Source: Methanobacterium formicicum DSM 3637
GTDB lineage: Archaea > Methanobacteriota > Methanobacteria > Methanobacteriales > Methanobacteriaceae
DNA length: 64,000 nucleotides
Direction: 5' to 3'
NCBI RefSeq assembly: GCF_000302455.1
Contig: NZ_AMPO01000011.1
Span: forward strand, 1-64,000
Part shown: in pieces, positions 34,622 to 46,946 of the stretch
Layout of the letters: every line of letters begins with the position of its first letter
Position numbering within the stretch: position 1 is the stretch's first letter
Translations under genes and position numbers: made by a program
Notes under the pieces: generated by a model
What the model saw: only the letters and a program-made list of their open reading frames with translations
Told to the model about the DNA's origin: nothing
Database searches by the model: none

Positions 34622-35115
34622 ATAAAATTGACCTTCAGGAGCTTTACTACTTACTAATGAGTAGCTGGATTTACAGTATTGAAAAAACCAGGGATGAATT
34701 ACTGGGTGATAACATTGCCTACACCAGGAGACTGGGCTGGAACGCCACCAAATTCGTCATGGATCATCTTGAAAATTCATGTGGCTTCCGAGTGGACACT
34801 GAAGGAAAAACACCTGTTGAACTAATGAAATCAATAGTTGAATGTTTGGAAGATGCGGGTTTTATCCAAAAAGGTACAGTAACTGTTAAAGATCAAGGAA
34901 ACAGGAAACTGTCAATATCCGTGACTAAATGCCGGGCTGATGCCTGTAAAGATCTGATAAAAAAAGGGGTGGCACCCCATGTATGTTTACGTTCCATAAT
35001 ACTGGCCAATTTTCTAGAAAACCTTACCCAGGAACAGTTCAGTTACCATCTTGATGCAGACCCAGAAGGACAGCCCAAGGGTATATGCACCAGCTATTTA
35101 TGTGATGTTGGTTGA
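34618..35115 (+). CDS. Small Cys-rich protein, possibly V4R/methanogen-output-type domain
   Basis: The gene starts at GTG 34618, overlapping the previous stop by four bases (GTGA), with GGGTGA upstream. The 165-residue product is mostly helical at the N-terminus (LYYLLMSSWIYSIEKTRDEL) and has seven cysteines in the second two thirds, notably CRADACKDLIKKG, HVCLRSI and GICTSYLCDVG. The Cys pattern and the size recall V4R-like or methanogen output (MetOD1-type) domains, which bind ligands or act as signalling outputs; I cannot confirm this from the sequence alone. Tight coupling to the KaiC-like gene suggests that it senses or transmits a signal for that ATPase. Confidence 0.65.
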   Translation: MNKIDLQELYYLLMSSWIYSIEKTRDELLGDNIAYTRRLGWNATKFVMDHLENSCGFRVDTEGKTPVELMKSIVECLEDAGFIQKGTVTVKDQGNRKLSISVTKCRADACKDLIKKGVAPHVCLRSIILANFLENLTQEQFSYHLDADPEGQPKGICTSYLCDVG

Positions 35116-35296
35116 GGATGTAAGTTAAAATGAAAATTAACTTCTAGTATGTTAATTAATCTAAGAATTCATTAATCTTGATGAGTCATTGGTCCAAGTA
35201 AATTGTTAATCTTACAATATTTACTTTAACAATTAATTAAGCTTTAGAAATTTATTTAAATACAGTTATCATGATAATTTGAAGGAGGAATCGCCT

Positions 35297-36205
35297 GTGG
35301 GTATTTTTGATGGTAAAAAGGACAATGTTGCTTCCCTTAAAGTGCTCTTAGAACAACTCTGGGAGTATCAGGAAGCTGAAGCCAATTTAATGGTTGAAAT
35401 TGCAACCCTCCAGTATGAAATGGGAGATACGGATGATGCCATTGCATTTCTAGAAAAAGCGGTGGGAATATACCATGAATTAGGTTATACTGAAGAAGAA
35501 GCCACCATTCTGGATCTAATTGGCGATGTATATATCAGTACAGAAAACGTTCAAAAAGCCCTGGATACCTATCAAAAATCTTTTAAGTTGTGTTCATCCT
35601 TAGACATACCCTTACGAGAGGAAGTTTTAAACAAAATAAAAGAATGTGAAGTAGAACTTGAAGCTACTAAAACTAAGAATGTTGATAAAACAGCAACTGT
35701 TGAAGGTGGTTCTGATTCTATTCCTGAATCTGGAGTATCAACTGGATCTCAAGCTCCAGGTGATGAATCAATTGATTACGTGAAAATTGGTAAAAGGCTG
35801 GATGATATCATCGGACTCCTGGATGAATCAGCAGTTTATTCTACTTACCAGGAATTTGAAAACCCAATGGCCCATATGAGGGATGCTATCCAGATGGCCA
35901 GCAGTATTGGTGATCTGAAAGGGGAGGCAGCATTACTCCTGATCATGGGTGATATTACTTTAAAAGAAGAAAAAACCCAAAAATCTCTGGAATTTTTCCA
36001 AAAGTCTTTAAAGTCCTTCCAGAAAATTGATGATAAAAAAGGAGAATCCATATCCTACCTGATGATGGGGACTGCTTACTTCCTGCTGGGTGAAACAGAT
36101 GAAGGTTCCAACTATCTTCGCCAATCAATGAATATCATAAAACATTTAAATGATCCTGCAATTGAAAAAGCAGCTCTGGCGTTATTGAATTCCATTTACG
36201 ACTAG
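35297..36205 (+). CDS. Tetratricopeptide repeat protein
   Basis: This 303-residue soluble protein has two TPR blocks: residues about 20-110 (MGDTDDAIAFLEKAVGIYHE; NVQKALDTYQKSFKLC) and about 190-300 (ALLLIMGDITLKEEKTQKSL; ISYLMMGTAYFLLGETDEGS), joined by an acidic, Ser/Thr-rich linker. TPRs act as protein-binding scaffolds. GTG 35297 is chosen because GGAGG lies 8 nt upstream; the longer frame from TTG 35279 would contain that site. It follows the ATPase-GTPase operon by 181 bases in the same direction and may be part of the same system, possibly from its own promoter (AT box near 35247-35260). Confidence 0.82.
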   Translation: MGIFDGKKDNVASLKVLLEQLWEYQEAEANLMVEIATLQYEMGDTDDAIAFLEKAVGIYHELGYTEEEATILDLIGDVYISTENVQKALDTYQKSFKLCSSLDIPLREEVLNKIKECEVELEATKTKNVDKTATVEGGSDSIPESGVSTGSQAPGDESIDYVKIGKRLDDIIGLLDESAVYSTYQEFENPMAHMRDAIQMASSIGDLKGEAALLLIMGDITLKEEKTQKSLEFFQKSLKSFQKIDDKKGESISYLMMGTAYFLLGETDEGSNYLRQSMNIIKHLNDPAIEKAALALLNSIYD

Positions 36206-36306
36206 TTTTAATTTAGTAATTGTGATATCTGGATCCAACCCAGATATTCACATATTTTTGTGTATTACTACAACAAAAAGTTGTTATGTTTATTTAAAAA
36301 GCATTT

Positions 36307-37278
<972 letters not shown>

Positions 37279-37282
37279 TTTT

Positions 37283-37741
37283 TCACCGTTTTAATAGGGA
37301 GTAAACAGTTCTAAGGGGAATTTTCAGGTCTTTTGAAATATCCTTAGCTGGGACTCCATTTTTATAAAGGTTTTTAACTTTTTTAACTTTTAAGGTATCG
37401 TATTTCATTTTTCGCCCGGGTTTAAGCCGGGACCCCTTGAGATAATAAACAGTTTTCAAGGGAATACTCATGATTTCCGCAATTTCCTGGGGGTTATGGC
37501 CAGATTTTAATAATTCCTGAATATTTTCTGCATCTTTTTCAGTATATTTTCTGGGACGCCCTTTCTTTTCAACTGATACAACAGTAACTCCCAGTTCCTC
37601 CAGTGCCTGAAGATACTTTGGTGAAATTCGTGAATATAAACTGGGAGGACAGCTTATTTTCTTCAGATCCGGATGCTGATCCAGGAGTTCCATGATCCTG
37701 CTGAAGGACAGTGGTTTATTCACATAAATTTCGTCTTTCAA
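37283..37741 (-). CDS. Protein with two resolvase-type helix-turn-helix modules
   Basis: This 152-residue protein has a basic joining motif KKGRPRKYTEKDAENIQELL followed by a first HTH (NPQEIAEIMSIPLKTVYYLK), then a second one (GVPAKDISKDLKIPLRTVYS) at the C-terminus. Both resemble the DNA-binding end of serine recombinases such as Hin, but no catalytic domain is present. The start is TTG 37741 with GGAGT about 9 nt upstream. It is a probable DNA-binding regulator. Its place directly before the MraY-like gene suggests that it controls this operon, by inference only. Confidence 0.78.
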   Translation of the reverse strand: MKDEIYVNKPLSFSRIMELLDQHPDLKKISCPPSLYSRISPKYLQALEELGVTVVSVEKKGRPRKYTEKDAENIQELLKSGHNPQEIAEIMSIPLKTVYYLKGSRLKPGRKMKYDTLKVKKVKNLYKNGVPAKDISKDLKIPLRTVYSLLKR

Positions 37742-37765
37742 ATGGAAAACACTCCTGGATGGTGG

Positions 37766-39328
37766 TTATTTTTTCATCATTGCCATGAACTGCTTGGCCT
37801 TGGACGTAGCAGGTTTTTGCAGGGTTTCAAGGGTTTCTTTCTCTTTTTGAACATCTTTAAGTGATATGGAAAATAATTCTGAGGTTTTTTTGGTCGGAAT
37901 ATCCCCTTCAATAGAAAGTATGGCTGCTCCCAGAGCAGGTCCCATCTGCAGATGAAGACCTTTCATCTTCTTTTCAACCGCGAATTTACTGGATAGAACC
38001 TTTCCCATATTGTGCACGTATTCAATCTTCAGGGGGAGGTGATCCTGCATGATCTGCACCACATCCTGTTTAAAATCCTTGAAGGCTTTTATCTGGTTTG
38101 AATCAAGGCTGGGGCGAAGGTAAGGGAAAGGGCCTGAATATTTATTCCGGCGGTCATAAGAAGTGGTTAAGTAATAATGTAAAAGATCCCATAAAATGTA
38201 TATACGGGGTATTTCCAGGAAAAGACTTTTTTCAATGGATTCTTTTTTCTTTAAATCTTCCTGTATTGTTTCAGGAAGAACTCCATCATCGAGGAGTCCC
38301 CTCTCCTCCAGTTCTTTTTTTAAAAAGAATTTTTTAAGGCTTTCAGGTTCATCTCCATTTTCATACTTATTAGCATTCCTCTCTGCAACTTCCAGTGCTT
38401 CCCGGTACTCTTTAACTTTTTCCATGTTAGAGAGGGATTTTTCAAGTAAATCCGGTAGAAAATTCAGGATCTCAGTTTCTGCATACTTAACATAACCCAG
38501 TGAAAGGGCAGTTTGCATCTGTTTGTCATTGATTATGGATGGTTTTTTACGATGGAACTGCATCATTTCAATACGGGCATTGGAACCATACTGACTGCGG
38601 ATCTCCTTTTCATAGTTGGCCTCATCCTGGGCGTCGATGGTAACTCTTTTCCTAACCCATCTACCATCTTCCATTATCTTGATAACAAGGGATACTGTTT
38701 TAACAATTCCCCTTTTTTCCTGTTTTAGGATGCGCACCATACTACGGAATGCTACTCTGCTGTGGGGGCTTAGTTCTGAGAGTTTAACCATGTAATCTCC
38801 AGAAAGAGGTAAAAATGGGATGATTTCAAGACGATAAACAGCCTCTTTATTTACATGTAAACTGAGATTATCCCCCCCACATTGGCAGTTGCCGCCAGTC
38901 AGGAGGGATAACTCATGACCACTGTACTTGTGATGGCAGGATTCACATTCCATGGTGGCAAACTCTTCCAGGTGTCCGATTGCAATACGATGAGAGGACA
39001 TGGCAGATTTAACACGGTCCAGTATATTTTTTTTGGCAGCCGCGTTGAGCCTGAAGTACTGGGTATGGCGGCTGATATCATACATATCCTCTGCCTTGGC
39101 TTCACCACTTAAGGGACGACCATATTTATTTATGGAACGATATGGAGCAGTATAACCCTTAATTTCCATGGTTTCCCTCATATCCTGCAGGGTATCCATG
39201 TTCTTCTTCAGGTAAGTGTAAAGTGTCAGGAACTTTTCAGGGCTCTCAATACCACTTAATGAAATTTCCCTTCTTTTTATCTGATCCAGAAAACGCTCAG
39301 ATTTCCCAATAAGTACAGATTCATTCAT
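37766..39328 (-). CDS. Conserved methanogen protein, DUF530-like, with zinc-ribbon motif
   Basis: This 520-residue soluble protein has a Cys motif ECESCHHKYSGHELSLLTGG followed by NCQCGG (residues about 127-153) that fits a zinc ribbon, and long helical regions including a lysine- and glutamate-rich segment around residues 290-370. Length and motif match the methanogen-restricted DUF530 family as I remember it; its function is unknown. AAGGA precedes ATG 39328. It ends 24 bases before the HTH gene and probably shares its transcript. Confidence 0.7.
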   Translation of the reverse strand: MNESVLIGKSERFLDQIKRREISLSGIESPEKFLTLYTYLKKNMDTLQDMRETMEIKGYTAPYRSINKYGRPLSGEAKAEDMYDISRHTQYFRLNAAAKKNILDRVKSAMSSHRIAIGHLEEFATMECESCHHKYSGHELSLLTGGNCQCGGDNLSLHVNKEAVYRLEIIPFLPLSGDYMVKLSELSPHSRVAFRSMVRILKQEKRGIVKTVSLVIKIMEDGRWVRKRVTIDAQDEANYEKEIRSQYGSNARIEMMQFHRKKPSIINDKQMQTALSLGYVKYAETEILNFLPDLLEKSLSNMEKVKEYREALEVAERNANKYENGDEPESLKKFFLKKELEERGLLDDGVLPETIQEDLKKKESIEKSLFLEIPRIYILWDLLHYYLTTSYDRRNKYSGPFPYLRPSLDSNQIKAFKDFKQDVVQIMQDHLPLKIEYVHNMGKVLSSKFAVEKKMKGLHLQMGPALGAAILSIEGDIPTKKTSELFSISLKDVQKEKETLETLQKPATSKAKQFMAMMKK

Positions 39329-39530
39329 CGTATTCCTTCGTTAAAGTGTGATTTTTACCCGATTTGTAAAGGTGAGATTTTTAAGAAAATAGAGATATTA
39401 TAATAATCCATTACCTCATTAACACCCGATTACCAATTAAATACTCTATTATCCATCAATTTCACCACTTAATCAATAAATTTCATCCATCACTGTCACT
39501 TTGACATCCACTGTTGGATATTTAGCATTA

Positions 39531-39692
39531 TATATCCAAATTTGACTTTTGTATATCCAAATTTGGTTTTATATACATTCAATTTGGCATTGCAATATTT
39601 AGGAGTCTTGAATATCGGGTTTTAGGAGTCTTGAATATTGGGTATCCTGAATACCTGACCATTATCCTGAATATCCAAGACCCCCCCCCCCC
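39531..39692. repeat. Degenerate 20-22-bp repeats and a C12 run downstream of metG
   Basis: TATATCCAAATTTG recurs at 39531 and 39552 (period 21), then TTTAGGAGTCTTGAATAT occurs twice (around 39598 and 39621), then two TATCCTGAATA copies. Twelve C residues follow at 39681-39692, only 11 bases from the metG stop. On the metG transcript this is a G12 run. The whole spacer 39329-39703 has no gene. Confidence 0.7.
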
Positions 39693-39703
39693 AATATACT
39701 TAT

Positions 39704-41707
39704 TTATTGTATTCTTTCACCAATGGTTGCATCAGGAGCAGTTAGGAGACTGAGGCTATCTCCAGCTGCCAGTACCATTCCCTCGGATTTTATGCCGAAG
39801 AGTTTGGCTGGTTGGAGATTCACCAGTACAATTACCTTCTGGTTTAGTATGTCTTCTGGTGAATATTTGGTGGCTAAACCTGCCACAACCTGTAACTGTT
39901 TGTCTTTAACATCAACCATTAACTTTAAGAGTTTATCAGACCCCTTAACTTTTTCTGCTCCAATTACTTTACCTACTCGCAGGTCCAGTTTTATAAAATC
40001 ATCAATACTGATTAGATCATCCATAACTTCGGTCTCCTCTAAATTTTTATAAAGTGCATCTTTTTCTGCTGCAATTACATCATCATCAATTTTGGCAAAT
40101 AATGGTTTTGCCTTGGAAATTGGGGTTCCAGCGGGTAAAAACCCGGCAGCATCATCCCAGCTTAAAGTATCACCATTACCAGCATTTAAACCTAGGATTT
40201 CTCTCATCTTCCCGGCTTTAGATGGTAAGTAGGGGCTTATAATGATACTGATTACCTTTGCAATCTGATTACATAAATAAAGGGTGGTGGCAGCCCGGTC
40301 ACCTTCTTCTTTAACTGTTCTCCATGGTTCCTGGTCATTGAAGTATTTGTTTCCCAGTTTGGCCAGTTTTATGATTTCCTTGAGACCTTCCCTGAAATCG
40401 AAGTTTTCAATATGCACACCAACCCGTCCTGGACTTTCAGCTATTTCCTTTTGAACTTGCTGGTCATAATCATTGAATTTGCCAGGTTCGGGTATTTCAC
40501 CCTGGAAGAAACGGTGGGTGAAGGAGAAGGTACGGTGCATGAAATTACCCACCACATCGGCCAGTTCATCGTTAACTCTCCTCTGGAAGTCATCCCAGGA
40601 AAAGTCAGTGTCCCGGGTGAGCGGTGCATTGGCCACCAGGTAATATCTTAATAAATCTGCATCAAATTTCTCCATAAAGTCCGCAGCCCATATCACCCAG
40701 TTTTTACTGGTTGACATCTTACGGCCCTCCAGTGAAAGGTATTCTCCAGCTACTATGTTATATGGTAATTTGCAGCCGTAAGCCATGAGCATTGCCTGCC
40801 AGAATATACTGTGGTGGTAAATGATATCCTTACCAATGAAGTGCACTGCCCGGTCATTCCAGTAGGGCTCCCAGGGGGTGTTTTCACGACGGGCCCACTG
40901 TGCAGCTGAAGAGATGTAGCCCAAGAATGCTTCTCCCCAGACATAGATGATCTTACCATCTGCACCCTCCAGTGGTACCGGGATACCCCAGTCCATGTCT
41001 CTGGTGAGGATCCAGTCTTTTAATCCTTCATTGATCCATTGCAGGGCATAATTACGGACATTTGCCGGGAATTGTGTGTTATTCTCCAGGGTTTCCTTAA
41101 GTTGTTCCTGGAAGTTGCTTAAACGGAAGTAGTACTGTTCAGATTCCCTGGCTTCAGGTTCGCTGTTGCAGATGAGACACCTTGGCTCCACCAGTTGCAC
41201 TGGTTCCAAGTGCCGGCCACAGGTTTCGCAGTGGTCACCCCGTGCACCTTCTGCATTACAGTGGGGGCAGGTGCCCTCCACGTATCGGTCCGGGAGGAAT
41301 CGTTCACATTCCGGGCAGTAAAGCTGCTGGATGGTTTTGGGATAAATGAAATTTTTATTGTAAAGGTCTAAAAAGAAGTTCTGGGATATTTCATAATGTA
41401 AGGGGTCGGTGGTTCTGGAAAAATTGTCAAAGGAAATATCTGATAATTCCAGATCCCTTTTGATTAACTCGTAATTACGGGTGGCAACATCCAGGGGTGA
41501 TACTCCTTCCTTTTCTGCCTGAACAGCTATGGGTGTTCCGTGTTCATCAGTAGCACAGACCAGTAACACATCCTTACCCTTCATACGGTTATAACGGGCG
41601 TAAATATCTGCGGGTATATATGTTGAACGCAGGTGTCCCAGGTGACACGGCCCGTTGGCGTAGGGCAGGGCACAGGTGATAAATACTTTACTTGAATCTT
41701 TACTCAA
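39704..41707 (-). CDS. metG: Methionyl-tRNA synthetase
   Basis: This 667-residue class I synthetase has the HIGH signature HLGH at residues 22-25, KMSTS at 330-334, and a zinc-knuckle insert with four CxxC pairs (131/134, 147/150, 160/163, 177/180), as in the two-zinc archaeal form. The C-terminal 110 residues are an OB-fold tRNA-binding domain (FIKLDLRVGKVIGAEKVKGS; VNLQPAKLFGIKSEGMVLAA). It charges tRNA-Met in the cytoplasm. The start is TTG 41707, with GGAGG 8 nt upstream. It is a single leftward gene. Confidence 0.97.
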   Translation of the reverse strand: MSKDSSKVFITCALPYANGPCHLGHLRSTYIPADIYARYNRMKGKDVLLVCATDEHGTPIAVQAEKEGVSPLDVATRNYELIKRDLELSDISFDNFSRTTDPLHYEISQNFFLDLYNKNFIYPKTIQQLYCPECERFLPDRYVEGTCPHCNAEGARGDHCETCGRHLEPVQLVEPRCLICNSEPEARESEQYYFRLSNFQEQLKETLENNTQFPANVRNYALQWINEGLKDWILTRDMDWGIPVPLEGADGKIIYVWGEAFLGYISSAAQWARRENTPWEPYWNDRAVHFIGKDIIYHHSIFWQAMLMAYGCKLPYNIVAGEYLSLEGRKMSTSKNWVIWAADFMEKFDADLLRYYLVANAPLTRDTDFSWDDFQRRVNDELADVVGNFMHRTFSFTHRFFQGEIPEPGKFNDYDQQVQKEIAESPGRVGVHIENFDFREGLKEIIKLAKLGNKYFNDQEPWRTVKEEGDRAATTLYLCNQIAKVISIIISPYLPSKAGKMREILGLNAGNGDTLSWDDAAGFLPAGTPISKAKPLFAKIDDDVIAAEKDALYKNLEETEVMDDLISIDDFIKLDLRVGKVIGAEKVKGSDKLLKLMVDVKDKQLQVVAGLATKYSPEDILNQKVIVLVNLQPAKLFGIKSEGMVLAAGDSLSLLTAPDATIGERIQ

Positions 41708-43566
<1,859 letters not shown>

Positions 43567-43571
43567 TGTAG

Positions 43572-44540
43572 ATGGAATTAAAAGCAGCCACCCCCAATGA
43601 ACGCCGCCAGTACTACCGGGAAGAATGGAATGTGAAGGATGTTCCGGATTTCATTCTCAACACCCTCACCCAGAGGGAGTTCGGTTTTGACCATATGGGG
43701 AGGGGCCCCAATGACCGTTACCGTGTATTCCAGGATACAGATTATTTAAGAAAGTTCATGCGGGTTCGTACACCATTTGCTGCCTACTCATCAGTGGCAT
43801 TTTACCATAAACCCCGACGCAGGGATGGATGGATAAAAGCAGAAGTGGTCTTTGATGTGGATGCCAAGGACATACCCATTAGATCCTGTGGCTGTGACAA
43901 TGTCTGTGAAATATGCCTGGGTCAGGCAAAAGGTATTGTACAGGGACTGGTGGACACCCTTAAAGGTGACCTGGGGCTTAAAAATATATACGTGGTTTAT
44001 TCGGGCCGTGGTTATCACATCAGGGTACTAGATGATATGGTGATGGGCATGGACAGTGATGTACGTAGCCAGATCGTCAAATATTTAGTGGGTTCTGAAG
44101 TTCCACGCAGTGAATACTCCAGTCACGGGATGAAATACAAGTTGGAGCACTTCACCATCCCCTTTGGATATCCACAGGTATTCACCCAGCAGGTTAAACA
44201 GGCCCTATTGAGCCTGAGCTTGGATACAGAAATTGATGATGTTAGCAGGGATATTAAGAAGGCAGTTATCAAACATCGTGAATTACTAAATGATGACCAG
44301 TGGGGACTTTTTAGAAAATCAATAGGCCCCCAGAGGTACGCCAGACTGGTTAAAGGCATAGCATCTTTAAACCTCACATTAGTTGATGCCAAGGTTTCCA
44401 TAGATCTAAAAAGGATTCTAAGATTACCATCTTCCCTGCACTCTGGAGTCAGTATGAAATCCACTCTTATCAAGAACCTGGAAACATTCGACCCCTTCCG
44501 TGATGCAGTTCCTAAATTCGTTTATGAAAGGAAGGATTGA
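43572..44540 (+). CDS. priS: DNA primase small (catalytic) subunit PriS
   Basis: This 322-residue protein is the catalytic primase subunit. The acidic pair sits in VVFDVDAKD (Asp95, Asp97), followed by the zinc motif CGCDNVCEIC (Cys106, 108, 112, 115), and YVVYSGRGYHIRVLDD provides the SGRGxH nucleotide-binding motif. GGAGG lies about 10 nt upstream, inside the end of priL. Co-transcription with priL matches their obligate heterodimer. Length is normal for archaeal PriS. Confidence 0.96.
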   Translation: MELKAATPNERRQYYREEWNVKDVPDFILNTLTQREFGFDHMGRGPNDRYRVFQDTDYLRKFMRVRTPFAAYSSVAFYHKPRRRDGWIKAEVVFDVDAKDIPIRSCGCDNVCEICLGQAKGIVQGLVDTLKGDLGLKNIYVVYSGRGYHIRVLDDMVMGMDSDVRSQIVKYLVGSEVPRSEYSSHGMKYKLEHFTIPFGYPQVFTQQVKQALLSLSLDTEIDDVSRDIKKAVIKHRELLNDDQWGLFRKSIGPQRYARLVKGIASLNLTLVDAKVSIDLKRILRLPSSLHSGVSMKSTLIKNLETFDPFRDAVPKFVYERKD

Positions 44541-44564
44541 CCCAGAAAATGGTTTGTTTACGGA

Positions 44565-44599
44565 TTTTTTTTTAAAAGTTGATGTAAATTAATTTTTTT
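44565..44599. terminator. T-runs between convergent priS and cca
   Basis: Nine T residues at 44565-44573 and seven at 44593-44599 follow the priS stop by 25 bases. U-tracts of this kind terminate transcription in archaea. The rest of the 192-base spacer is AT-rich, with a short duplicated GGTTAAAATTTATAA around 44632-44664. Confidence 0.5.
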
Positions 44600-44732
44600 C
44601 TTCAAATAATTTTTGATTCGAATTAATGATTGGTTAAAATTTATAAGTTTGGTTAAAATTTATAAAATAAAAAATTTAAGAAGTTAAAAAAGTTGATTAT
44701 ATGGGTAACTAAATTATATGGGTAAAAAAACT

Positions 44733-46133
44733 TTAATCCCGGGTTAAAAGCTCATTCTTATGCAGGTAGCAATACAGGAATTTAAGTATATCCTCATCTG
44801 CATCTTCGGCAATTAACAGATCCAGAACATCCACCAGCTGGTATTTATCCAGGATTTTCTTCTTCAAATGTTTGCCCACCCTGAGATTCCTGATCCCCTC
44901 TGGTGTGAGGGTTCCCTGGATAAGGGAATGGGCATCAGGGTATTCACGTTTGGCTAGTGTAACCCACTGCTCACCTTCGGTCCATGAATCTGGATGCTTC
45001 TTAAGGAATCTCTTTCCATTTTCATCATCCCATACCATGGGACCATAATGCTTTTTATAAGGTGGAAGATGCCAGGTGTTCATCTCCAGGAGTATTAAAC
45101 CAGTTTTATCCTCATCACTCCATGAATCACTGCCCATAACCTGGAAGTCTTCATTTTCCATGATCCTCACCAGGGATTTTTCAGTCTTCTGGATCTGTGG
45201 GTGCAGGGCATCAGCAGAAATATCCGGAGCAGGGAAAGCCAGGATAAATGAATGAGTTTCCCTATTTTTAAATTCATCCCTGATACTTTCTCTGGTGAAC
45301 TTAAGATTTTTAGGATAAAAATATGAGGTTTTAGGATCATCCAGGAAATTACCTGCTGCCACACGGAACTCTGCCATTTTCTGCAGTGTAAGTGCTGCTG
45401 AAACATTCCGGTTTCCATCTGTGGGATCCACCACCACCAGGGGGTCCTTAAAGGACCTGGCAGTGCCGAATTCCATGAGGTCGATCTCAAACCCGGGTTT
45501 CCACTGGTCAAAAACCCCTCGAAGAACATCCATGAATGAACCGTAATGAATTACCAGTAATTCACACAGGTATCCTGAAAATCCACCCACCTTGAACTCA
45601 GAGCCATAGGTTCCCACCATCTTCATGAAGCGTTTCAGGAGACGAACTTCCTGGGTCTGTTCTGGTTTCAAATTGGCCATAATGTACTGGGTATGGAGAA
45701 GGGTGCGATCCACTGCAGATTTCAGCTGACTTGCATCTTCAATATCATAACAGGGAACAAAATCAACCATGTAACCTTGAATGGTACCGGTGAGGTAGGG
45801 GTGTGATGCGTACCGTGCTTCGTAGGTTCCATTAACTTCTTTTATACATTTTTTTGCAAGTTCCAGACCATGGACCTTCAGATCATCTAAAGAAGTGGTG
45901 AGTGGGAATTTTATGAAAATATCAATATCCAGGTCCTTGCCTTCACTGTTATTGCCATTGGATATCCATGTATTCTTGGCCACTGAACCTAACAGCACTG
46001 CCTCTGCATCAATACCCTCCTTTTGGGCATTACGGTTTATAATTTCAATTAACTTATCTGATAAACTGTGAACATTTGATACCTCTTCTTTTGAGGGTTC
46101 AATATCATCTAAAACCTGTTTAAAATCAATCAC
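44733..46133 (-). CDS. cca: CCA tRNA nucleotidyltransferase (archaeal class I)
   Basis: This 466-residue enzyme adds or repairs the CCA end of tRNAs. LLGSVAKNTWISNG (Gly49-Ser50) followed by KDLDIDIFI (Asp69, Asp71) is the nucleotidyltransferase active site of class I enzymes. FVPCYDIED carries the third acidic residue region, and HTQYIMANLKPEQTQEVRLL fits the central domain. The start is GTG 46133 with GAGGT about 8 nt upstream. It lies near thpR, another RNA-end-processing gene, in the same direction (148 bases apart). Confidence 0.95.
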   Translation of the reverse strand: MIDFKQVLDDIEPSKEEVSNVHSLSDKLIEIINRNAQKEGIDAEAVLLGSVAKNTWISNGNNSEGKDLDIDIFIKFPLTTSLDDLKVHGLELAKKCIKEVNGTYEARYASHPYLTGTIQGYMVDFVPCYDIEDASQLKSAVDRTLLHTQYIMANLKPEQTQEVRLLKRFMKMVGTYGSEFKVGGFSGYLCELLVIHYGSFMDVLRGVFDQWKPGFEIDLMEFGTARSFKDPLVVVDPTDGNRNVSAALTLQKMAEFRVAAGNFLDDPKTSYFYPKNLKFTRESIRDEFKNRETHSFILAFPAPDISADALHPQIQKTEKSLVRIMENEDFQVMGSDSWSDEDKTGLILLEMNTWHLPPYKKHYGPMVWDDENGKRFLKKHPDSWTEGEQWVTLAKREYPDAHSLIQGTLTPEGIRNLRVGKHLKKKILDKYQLVDVLDLLIAEDADEDILKFLYCYLHKNELLTRD

Positions 46134-46210
46134 TTATAATTACCTCTAGTAGTTTCATGAATCTTTATTGCCTGTTTGATTTGTTATTATAACGGAGTTG
46201 TTATAAAGGA

Positions 46211-46281
46211 ACTTTTAATCGTTATTTAAACTTTTGATCGTTTTTTTTAAACGTTTAATTGTTATTTAATACTATTAATCT
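46211..46281. repeat. Degenerate 19-21-bp array at the 3' end of thpR
   Basis: Units read ACTTTTAATCGTTATTTA, then ACTTTTGATCGTTTTTTTTA, then ACGTTTAATTGTTATTTAAT, then a partial ACTATTAATC next to the thpR stop. The array occupies about half of the 148-base spacer between cca and thpR. Confidence 0.65.
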
Positions 46282-46830
46282 TTAAATGAAAAATTCCTTT
46301 ACATCGGTGTATATGGGGCCAACCGGGGTGAGTTCACTCTTTTTTAAAACCAGTTTTTCCAGGGTCATTTCACTAATTTCAACGGACTCTAATTCCATTA
46401 TTTTCTCCTTTAAGAGTTCCCTGTTTTGAGGACCTTTCACCCGGGCTATGGTGAGGTGGGGTATGTAACTTTTTTCCTTTTTGAATCCCATTTTGGCAAA
46501 TTCCTGGTCAAGGTCTTTTTGAAGCTCAGAAAACTGGCTTGGATCTTCAATTCCCAACCATATAACCCTCATATAATCCATTTTAGGGAATACACCTGTT
46601 CCCTTGATGTGCAGTGGAAATGACTGGTATTTTTCCAGTTTTTCCTGCATAATGCTGATTATCTGGTCTGCATGGGATGAGGAAATCTCACCAAAGAATT
46701 TGAAGGTGAAGTGTAGGTTTTCTGGTTCCACCATCTTCAATGGGGCGCGGGTTTTCTTAAGTTCCTTCTGTATTTTCTGTATTTTATAGGATAACCTGCT
46801 ATCCACATCAACTGCTATAAATGCTCTCAT
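46282..46830 (-). CDS. thpR: RNA 2',3'-cyclic phosphodiesterase (2'-5' RNA ligase family)
   Basis: This 182-residue enzyme of the 2H phosphoesterase superfamily begins MRAFIAVDV and has both catalytic HxTx motifs: HFTF (40-43) and HLTI (125-128). It opens 2',3'-cyclic phosphates or, in vitro, joins 2'-5' ends of RNA. ATG 46830 is chosen because GGTGATTTC precedes it; the longer frame begins with the GTG inside that ribosome-binding site. It is upstream of cca in the same direction, consistent with a role near tRNA metabolism. Confidence 0.93.
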   Translation of the reverse strand: MRAFIAVDVDSRLSYKIQKIQKELKKTRAPLKMVEPENLHFTFKFFGEISSSHADQIISIMQEKLEKYQSFPLHIKGTGVFPKMDYMRVIWLGIEDPSQFSELQKDLDQEFAKMGFKKEKSYIPHLTIARVKGPQNRELLKEKIMELESVEISEMTLEKLVLKKSELTPVGPIYTDVKEFFI

Positions 46831-46946
46831 TGAAATCACCTGATTAGCTGTTTTTTTAGTATTCTTAGTTAATTTGAAGTATCGTATTATCTAAGTTTTA
46901 GAATCATCCATTATTATTATTTCATTAGATTATTAGATTTGTTAAT

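Noticed and set aside
41119..41307. Cys/Trp-rich short frame inside metG
   Set aside because: It is in the same strand but another frame of the zinc-knuckle region of metG, and has no start signal.
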